Source of the DNA: an uncultured Cocleimonas sp.
GTDB taxonomy: Bacteria > Pseudomonadota > Gammaproteobacteria > Thiotrichales > Thiotrichaceae
DNA: 5,084 nt
Assembly: GCA_937974135.1 (NCBI GenBank)
Contig: CALJIH010000050.1
Coordinates: 1-5,084, forward strand
Direction of reading: 5' to 3'
Below, one piece after another: positions 1-3,460 of the stretch. A model generated the notes under the pieces. The model was not told the origin of the DNA and did not search any database. It saw nothing but the letters and a program-made list of their open reading frames with translations. Numbering within the stretch: position 1 is the stretch's first letter; each line of letters begins with the position of its first letter. The position numbers and the translations under genes are program-made.

Positions 1-2
1 AT

Positions 3-212
3 CAAGGTACAGGAATTCCTGAGGATAAAATTTCAGCTTTATTTGAACCATTCGTCAGACTTTCCGAAGCACGTGATAGAGATAGTGGTGGATATGGTTT
101 AGGTTTAGCCATTGCAAAACGTGCGATTGAATTCCACCGAGGCCAGATATCCGCTAAAAATCAAACAGATAGCGGCTTGTTAGTCGGGATAGTTTTACCC
201 GTTGATCAGTAA
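3..212 (+). CDS. cpxA: CpxA-type sensor histidine kinase, C-terminal fragment (5' end outside window)
   Basis: This is the end of the ATP-binding (HATPase_c) domain of an inner-membrane two-component sensor kinase, which would phosphorylate a response regulator such as CpxR. About 69 codons are visible, read in the frame starting at base 3 and ending in TAA. The G1 box is visible as QGTGIP, its leading Asp codon cut by the window edge. An F-box-like FEPFVRL follows, then the G2 box GGYGLGLAIAKRAIEFHRG. The segment SEARDRDSGGYGLGLAIA closely resembles the enterobacterial CpxA sequence EARDRESGGTGLGLAI as I remember it, which points to CpxA rather than a generic kinase. A CpxP-family gene with a CpxR-like box lies immediately downstream and supports this. 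The sensor, HAMP and phospho-acceptor His regions are not visible, so another EnvZ/CpxA-group kinase remains possible. Confidence 0.8.
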   Translation, partial: QGTGIPEDKISALFEPFVRLSEARDRDSGGYGLGLAIAKRAIEFHRGQISAKNQTDSGLLVGIVLPVDQ

Positions 213-232
213 AATTACTTGTGAAATAGCAA

Positions 233-247
233 TTTACATTAAATTAC
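233..247 (-). promoter_or_regulatory. Candidate CpxR box
   Basis: On the minus strand this reads GTAAT, 5 bases, GTAAA, which is 9 of 10 fixed positions of the known CpxR box GTAAA-N5-GTAAA. On the plus strand it is TTTAC-N5-ATTAC. Its centre is about 58 bp before the predicted transcription start of the Spy/CpxP gene, a position that suits an activator. The adjacent CpxA-type kinase makes CpxR control plausible. Two other half-sites lie close by: GTAAA at 209-213, overlapping the kinase stop codon, and TTTAC at 264-268. In an AT-rich gap such half-sites arise by chance, so this remains a prediction. Confidence 0.5.
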
Positions 248-263
248 ACATTCTAAACCCACA

Positions 264-291
264 TTTACAAGCAGATTCTTAATAATACACT
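264..291 (+). promoter_or_regulatory. Predicted sigma70 promoter of the Spy/CpxP gene
   Basis: The -35 element TTTACA (264-269, 5 of 6 to consensus) and the -10 element TACACT (286-291, 4 of 6) are separated by 16 bp. Transcription would start near 298 and give a leader of about 64 nt. The sub-consensus -10 and spacing fit a promoter that needs an activator such as CpxR bound just upstream. No terminator is visible between the kinase stop and this site, so read-through from the kinase operon is also possible. Confidence 0.4.
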
Positions 292-361
292 CAACTAATC
301 AAGACAATCTGTCCACACTTGGAGAGCAACAGAAAGTCTTTAATACTTTGGGAGTAATAAA

Positions 362-880
362 ATGAAAACACGTACACTTATAGCAACAACATTAATTTCT
401 GGTTTATTAGCCGTTGGCGCAATTGCCAATGCAGACTCTAGTTTCGGTCATAAGGGCGGACACGGTAAGTACAGTCAAATGACTGAAGCAGAAAAATCTG
501 AACGTATGGAAAAACGTTTAAATCGAATGGCAAAAAAATTAGGTTTAAGTGAAGAGCAAAAAACACAAATGCGCTCACTAAAACAAAACCGTCGTAACGA
601 AATTAAACCACTACGCAATGAACAGCGTGCGATTCGTAAAGAAATTCGCCAGCTTGATCCTAACGCCAGTGATTATGCCGCGAAGCTTGCTGATGCTGCG
701 AATCGTCAAGCAGAAATTACGCGTCAGATGATTATTGCTAAGGGAAATCAACGCCAACAAATGGCGACGATTTTAACGCCAGAGCAACTAGCGAAGAAAA
801 AAGAAATGCGCGCGAAACGTAGAGCAAAGTTTCACAAAAAAATGCATAGAAAGCATCACAGAAAACAACAAGAGTCTTAA
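362..880 (+). CDS. Spy/CpxP-family periplasmic chaperone with LTxxQ motifs
   Basis: A 172-residue secreted protein of the Spy/CpxP group, small all-helical periplasmic proteins that chaperone unfolded envelope proteins or, as CpxP, damp the CpxA sensor. Residues 1-24 form a signal peptide with hydrophobic core LIATTLISGLLAVGAIANA and a likely cut after Ala24 (ANA|DSS). The two family signatures are LSEEQ at 62-66 (following KKLG) and LTPEQ at 138-142; the region between is highly charged and helical. The C-terminus from about residue 149 is unusually basic and His-rich (KFHKKMHRKHHRK), and GHKGGHG follows the signal peptide, so metal or polyanion binding is possible. The start is supported by GGGAG at 350-354, 7 nt before ATG. 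Position after a CpxA-type kinase suggests CpxP function, but sequence alone does not separate CpxP from Spy, so no symbol is given. Confidence 0.88.
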   Translation: MKTRTLIATTLISGLLAVGAIANADSSFGHKGGHGKYSQMTEAEKSERMEKRLNRMAKKLGLSEEQKTQMRSLKQNRRNEIKPLRNEQRAIRKEIRQLDPNASDYAAKLADAANRQAEITRQMIIAKGNQRQQMATILTPEQLAKKKEMRAKRRAKFHKKMHRKHHRKQQES

Positions 881-900
881 AACTCTTTGTAAGTGCAAAA

Positions 901-930
901 TAAAAAGGCGGATTAATATCCGCCTTTTTA
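901..930 (+). terminator. Intrinsic terminator after the Spy/CpxP gene
   Basis: A perfect 13-bp inverted repeat (901-913 with 918-930) has a 4-nt loop TAAT. The core GGCGGAT/ATCCGCC is flanked by A5 upstream and T5 downstream, the classic form of a Rho-independent terminator. The A-tract makes it able to work in both directions, so it could also back up termination of the minus-strand tetR transcript. It begins 20 bp after the stop codon. Confidence 0.92.
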
Positions 931-951
931 TTGTCTGTAATATTAAAAAAG

Positions 952-1000
952 ACACCCCCCCACTTTTAAGCATTTTTAAAACGCAAAAAAGCGAGGGTGT
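952..1000. repeat. Imperfect palindrome of two overlapping inverted repeat copies (A and B); possible tetR terminator
   Basis: Copy A reads rightward from ACACCC at 952 to 981. Copy B reads leftward from ACACCC (plus strand GGGTGT at 995-1000) to 973. Both follow the pattern ACACCC, a short C-rich or variable stretch, CTTTT, a GC step, then TTTT and A-rich sequence. Together they fold into one hairpin: 952-957 pairs with 995-1000, 963-967 with 987-991, 970-971 with 983-984, and 973-975 with 979-981. Read on the minus strand, the hairpin is followed by six T residues (plus strand A at 945-950), so it may end the tetR transcript. Two further copies occur at 3303-3332 and 3428-3457. I see no transposase, so this is probably a small REP- or MITE-like palindromic element; the class is inferred. 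Confidence 0.6.
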
Positions 1001-1054
1001 ACTTCGACCAAGCTTAGTACGAGTGCTCAACAGAACAGTCTTTTTAGATTAATT

Positions 1055-1690
1055 CTAGTTAACCGCTGCCACTAACGTGTTGCTCTCAACGTCTAAATGA
1101 TTTTTCAATCCACCCAAAGCAGATTCAATTAACATCGAGTAGTATTCAGGTAATGGTTCTTCAATTACTTTATCTAAGCGTAATTGAATCATTCTAATTA
1201 CCCCGCCAAAGATCAATGAAGTAGCTATCCATGTATTTGTTCTGGTAAGTTCACCTTGTTCCATCGCAGATTCAACAATATCAGTGATTTTAAGAAAAGG
1301 TTCAGTTTTACAAATTAAGTCTTCTTCATGAAGGAACTCAGGATGTTTGGCGTGAAATGCGAAAGCGATAATAGTGCTATGTGTTTCGGTGTAGCTAAAA
1401 AGCTGTTTTATGATTTCTTTAATTTGTACTAATGGTGAGTCAAAATCACGTGAAACATCTATCACTAATTCGTCAATTTCATTGATGACATGATCATAAA
1501 GCGCTTTTGCAATGCCATCTTTACCGCCAAAATGATTGTAAATAGAACCAATACTTACATCTGCAGTTTTTTGAATCTCGTGCACAGAAACATTGTGATA
1601 GCCATTCGCCACAAATAAATCTAACGCCGCAGTTAAAATTCTACAATCAATAGGTTCTGGTGATTCAGGTTGTCGTTTTAAATATGGCAT
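1055..1690 (-). CDS. TetR/AcrR-family transcriptional regulator
   Basis: A 211-residue cytoplasmic repressor-type protein of normal TetR-family length. The N-terminal DNA-binding domain is clear: helix 1 RILTAALDLFVANGY (17-31), then the helix-turn-helix at about 34-60 with VSVHEIQKTADVSIGSIYNHF, followed by GGKDGIAKALYDHV. The IGSIYNHFGGKDGI stretch is a textbook TetR recognition-helix region. Residues from about 75 form the variable ligand-binding and dimerisation domain, from which the ligand cannot be read. It is divergent from mtoX, with a strong palindrome in the shared region, so it most likely represses mtoX and perhaps itself; a sulfur or aldehyde effector is only a guess. The ATG at 1690 lacks a clear Shine-Dalgarno sequence, but it is the only upstream Met that keeps helix 1 and there is no better alternative start. 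Confidence 0.9.
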   Translation of the reverse strand: MPYLKRQPESPEPIDCRILTAALDLFVANGYHNVSVHEIQKTADVSIGSIYNHFGGKDGIAKALYDHVINEIDELVIDVSRDFDSPLVQIKEIIKQLFSYTETHSTIIAFAFHAKHPEFLHEEDLICKTEPFLKITDIVESAMEQGELTRTNTWIATSLIFGGVIRMIQLRLDKVIEEPLPEYYSMLIESALGGLKNHLDVESNTLVAAVN

Positions 1691-1759
1691 AAAGAAAAAA
1701 GTTATTAAGTTTAAACGGATGCTACCGCAAATTGTAAACTAAAGGTCTATTACCAAAAG

Positions 1760-1788
1760 GATATACCTTTCTCGTTGACAAGAATGAA
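1760..1788 (-). promoter_or_regulatory. Possible tetR promoter
   Basis: On the minus strand, a -10-like TATATC (1760-1765) lies 17 bp downstream of a weak -35-like TTCATT (1783-1788). The -35 would lie inside the palindromic operator, which would give autorepression. Transcription would start near 1753 and leave a ~60-nt leader. The leader region contains a 6-bp inverted repeat, AAAGGT (1741-1746) with ACCTTT (1765-1770), of unknown meaning. The -35 matches only 3 of 6 consensus bases, so this is tentative. Confidence 0.3.
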
Positions 1789-1803
1789 CATTCATTCTAC
1801 TTT
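1775..1803 (+). promoter_or_regulatory. mtoX promoter (sigma70-type)
   Basis: A perfect -35 hexamer TTGACA (1775-1780) is followed by an optimal 17-bp spacer and a -10-like TACTTT (1798-1803). Transcription would begin near 1810, giving a leader of roughly 128 nt before mtoX. The strong -35 with the operator filling the spacer is typical of a promoter that is intrinsically active and shut off by a repressor. A second AT-rich -10-like string, TATAAAAT at 1898-1905, has no convincing -35. Confidence 0.65.
1781..1798. promoter_or_regulatory. Palindromic operator, probable TetR-family binding site
   Basis: AGAATGA-ACAT-TCATTCT is an inverted repeat with perfect 7-bp arms and a 4-bp centre. TetR/AcrR-family dimers commonly bind palindromes of this size, including ones with GAATG/CATTC arms. 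It fills the spacer of the mtoX promoter and overlaps the predicted tetR -35, so one bound dimer could block both transcripts. The divergent tetR gene is the obvious candidate protein. Confidence 0.7.
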
Positions 1804-1809
1804 AAATAT

Positions 1810-1937
1810 AACATATATTTATCAATGTAGCAGAATAGCTAATTCCAATTCTAATAATTACAGACATAACGCAAAAAAAGTAGCTATTCGGTGTATGTAT
1901 AAAATGTAATTCATTAATTTATGGATGGAGAATTCAA
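1810..1937 (+). other. Long 5' leader of mtoX with a 9-bp inverted repeat
   Basis: The stretch between the predicted mtoX start and the ATG is about 128 nt and very AT-rich. It contains GAATAGCTA (1833-1841) and its exact reverse complement TAGCTATTC (1881-1889), a 9-bp stem around a 39-nt loop. No T-run follows the stem, and neither a known riboswitch architecture nor a short ORF with a ribosome binding site was recognised. The Shine-Dalgarno GGAG at 1927-1930, 7 nt before ATG, lies outside the stem. The pairing could be an RNA structure, a second protein-binding palindrome or chance. Confidence 0.3.
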
Positions 1938-3308
1938 ATGATTAAACAGAAAATTGCAACAACCTTAGCGGTATTCACACTGTTATTTGGCACCAGCTTT
2001 TTAGTATCAAATGTTTATGCGGATGAAACCTGCATGTCGCCCTATATGGCTAAAATAGTTGGCCAAGAAGACTTCGTATATGTCTGGACATTAGGCGATG
2101 AAGGCTTAGGCGATGGACAAGATAAGTTAGTTACCGTCGATGTAAATCCAAAATCACCAAAATACGGTACAGTCATTGAAACCCTCTCTGTGGGTGGTCG
2201 TAATGAAGCCCATCATTCAGGGTTTACAGATGATCGTAAATACCTATGGGCGGGGGGCTTGGACACGAATAAGATTTTTATTTTTGATGTACACACTAAT
2301 CCTGCTAAACCTTCTTTGACCAAAGTAATCACTGACTTTGTTTCTGCCAGTGGTGGAGTAGTAGGACCCCATACAACCTATGCCCTACCAGGTCGAATGA
2401 TGGTAACGGGTTTATCTAACAATAAAGATAACGGCGGTAGAACAGCCTTAGTTGAATACTCTAATGCTGGTGAATACATCGCAACACACTGGATGCCAAC
2501 GGATGAAAACCTTCGAGGCGCCGAGAAAACAGGTAAGTTCGCAGACGGCTATGGATATGATTTACGTGCACTGCCGCGTCGTAATGTAATGGTCACATCA
2601 TCCTTTACCGGTTGGTCTAACTACATGATGGATCTTGGTAAAATGGTAAAAGATCCTGAAGCAATGAAACGTTTTGGTAATACGGTCGTTATTTGGGATT
2701 TACATACAAAAAAGCCAAAGAAAATATTAGATGTTCCAGGTGCACCATTAGAAGTGCGTTGCGCGTGGCAGCCAAATCAGAACTGGTGTATTACTACGAC
2801 AGCACTAACATCTAAACTTTGGTTAATCTATGAAGATGCTGATAATGAGTGGCAAGCAAAACCTATCGCAGACATTGGCGATGCCTCAAAGATTCCATTA
2901 CCAGTAGACATTTCTTTAGAGTCTGATGACACGGGTGTTTGGATTAATACCTTTATGGATGGTAAAACCCGTCATTTTGATCTCACTGATCTTGATAACG
3001 TGAAACAAACCTATGAGAAAGTCATTGATACTCAAGTAAACATGGCATCATCAAGCTGGGATGGTAAGCGCGTTTATTACACATCATCGTTACTTGCCAA
3101 TTGGGATAAAAAAGGCGACGACAACAGCCAATATTTCAAAAGCTATCATTGGGACGGCAAAGAACTCGTTGAGAAATTCAGCATAGACTTTAATGCGCTT
3201 AAGCTGGGGCGTGCGCATCAAATGCGTTTCGGTGCTTACTCCTTGTATAGCAATTTTAGTCCTATTGAGAAGACAAGTAAGCTTGCAAAGTTAATTAAGC
3301 AAGAATAA
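1938..3308 (+). CDS. mtoX: Secreted SBP56-family protein, probable methanethiol oxidase
   Basis: A 456-residue protein of the SBP56 (selenium-binding protein) family with an export signal. Characterised bacterial members are copper-dependent periplasmic methanethiol oxidases: CH3SH + O2 + H2O gives formaldehyde, H2S and H2O2. The signal peptide spans 1-28, with a likely cut at VYA|DE. Family landmarks in order are TVDVNPKSPKYGTVI (66-80), NEAHHSG (89-95), GPHTTY (143-148), GYDLRALPRRNVMVTS (206-221), PLEVRC (270-275), DISLESDD (324-331), SSWDGKRVYYTSSLLANWD (372-390) and RAHQMRF (425-431). His92, His93, His145 and His427 lie in the most conserved blocks and are the candidate copper ligands. 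GGAG at 1927-1930 supports the start. The signal peptide and the downstream Sco-MauG gene favour MtoX over a cytoplasmic SBP56 of unknown role. The divergent TetR regulator is the likely controller. Confidence 0.85.
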   Translation: MIKQKIATTLAVFTLLFGTSFLVSNVYADETCMSPYMAKIVGQEDFVYVWTLGDEGLGDGQDKLVTVDVNPKSPKYGTVIETLSVGGRNEAHHSGFTDDRKYLWAGGLDTNKIFIFDVHTNPAKPSLTKVITDFVSASGGVVGPHTTYALPGRMMVTGLSNNKDNGGRTALVEYSNAGEYIATHWMPTDENLRGAEKTGKFADGYGYDLRALPRRNVMVTSSFTGWSNYMMDLGKMVKDPEAMKRFGNTVVIWDLHTKKPKKILDVPGAPLEVRCAWQPNQNWCITTTALTSKLWLIYEDADNEWQAKPIADIGDASKIPLPVDISLESDDTGVWINTFMDGKTRHFDLTDLDNVKQTYEKVIDTQVNMASSSWDGKRVYYTSSLLANWDKKGDDNSQYFKSYHWDGKELVEKFSIDFNALKLGRAHQMRFGAYSLYSNFSPIEKTSKLAKLIKQE

Positions 3309-3332
3309 AAATATTTAAAAGATAAGGGGTGT
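3303..3332 (-). repeat. Repeat copy D, overlapping the mtoX stop codon
   Basis: Read on the minus strand from 3332, this is ACACCCC, TTAT, CTTTTAAATATTTTTAT. It keeps the 12-base distance from ACACCC to the T-tract seen in copies A and C, and CTTTTAA..ATTTTTA matches copy A closely. It runs over the TAA of mtoX (3306-3308). It forms a divergent pair with copy C at 3428-3457, and the arms could pair across the ~95-bp spacer. The right arm is degenerate and AT-rich, so the exact limits are approximate. Confidence 0.4.
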
Positions 3333-3360
3333 TTTTTTACTCATCACTTTTAACGAATAA

Positions 3361-3399
3361 TATGTACTATAGGTACTTCCTTACGGGAGTACCTACATA
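3361..3399 (+). terminator. Hairpin between mtoX and the Sco-MauG gene, possible weak terminator
   Basis: AGGTACTTCC (3371-3380) pairs with GGGAGTACCT (3385-3394) in a 10-bp stem with one G-T pair and a TTAC loop. After a 5-nt bulge on the left, TATGT (3361-3365) continues the stem with ACATA (3395-3399). Only a short TTTT (3401-3404) follows, so termination would be partial. It could instead stabilise the mtoX mRNA 3' end so that the enzyme is made in excess of its maturation factor. It lies in the spacer between repeat copies D and C and may belong to the same element. Confidence 0.4.
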
Positions 3400-3427
3400 C
3401 TTTTAGCGTTTAGTGAGCTTCTAAAGT

Positions 3428-3457
3428 ACACCCCTCTACTTTTTGATGGTTTTGAAT
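3428..3457 (+). repeat. Repeat copy C, abutting the start of the Sco-MauG gene
   Basis: This reads ACACCCC, TCTA, CTTTTTGATGGTTTTGAAT. The spacing equals copy A, and with copy B it also shares the upstream extension AAGTACACCC. It ends 3 bp before the ATG at 3461, so the ribosome binding region of the downstream gene consists of repeat sequence. It pairs as an imperfect inverted repeat with copy D. Confidence 0.45.
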
Positions 3458-3460
3458 CAT

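Noticed and set aside
901..1000. CRISPR-like repeats or a full insertion sequence near the C-run and hairpins
   Set aside because: There are no evenly spaced direct repeats with unique spacers and no transposase frame; the region is one terminator followed by one palindromic repeat pair.
788..1030. Reverse-strand open frame of 80 codons across the end of the Spy/CpxP gene, its terminator and the A/B palindrome
   Set aside because: It runs antisense through a clear gene and a terminator, has low-complexity Leu/Arg/Phe-rich sequence, and has no recognisable domain or ribosome binding site.
1691..1937. Riboswitch or small peptide gene in the tetR-mtoX intergenic region
   Set aside because: No known riboswitch core was recognised and no short frame with a ribosome binding site was found; only the promoter, operator and an inverted repeat are supportable.
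1938..3308. Naming the SBP56 protein simply as a selenium-binding protein
   Set aside because: There is no selenocysteine or selenium-related context. The signal peptide and the Sco-MauG partner fit methanethiol oxidase better.
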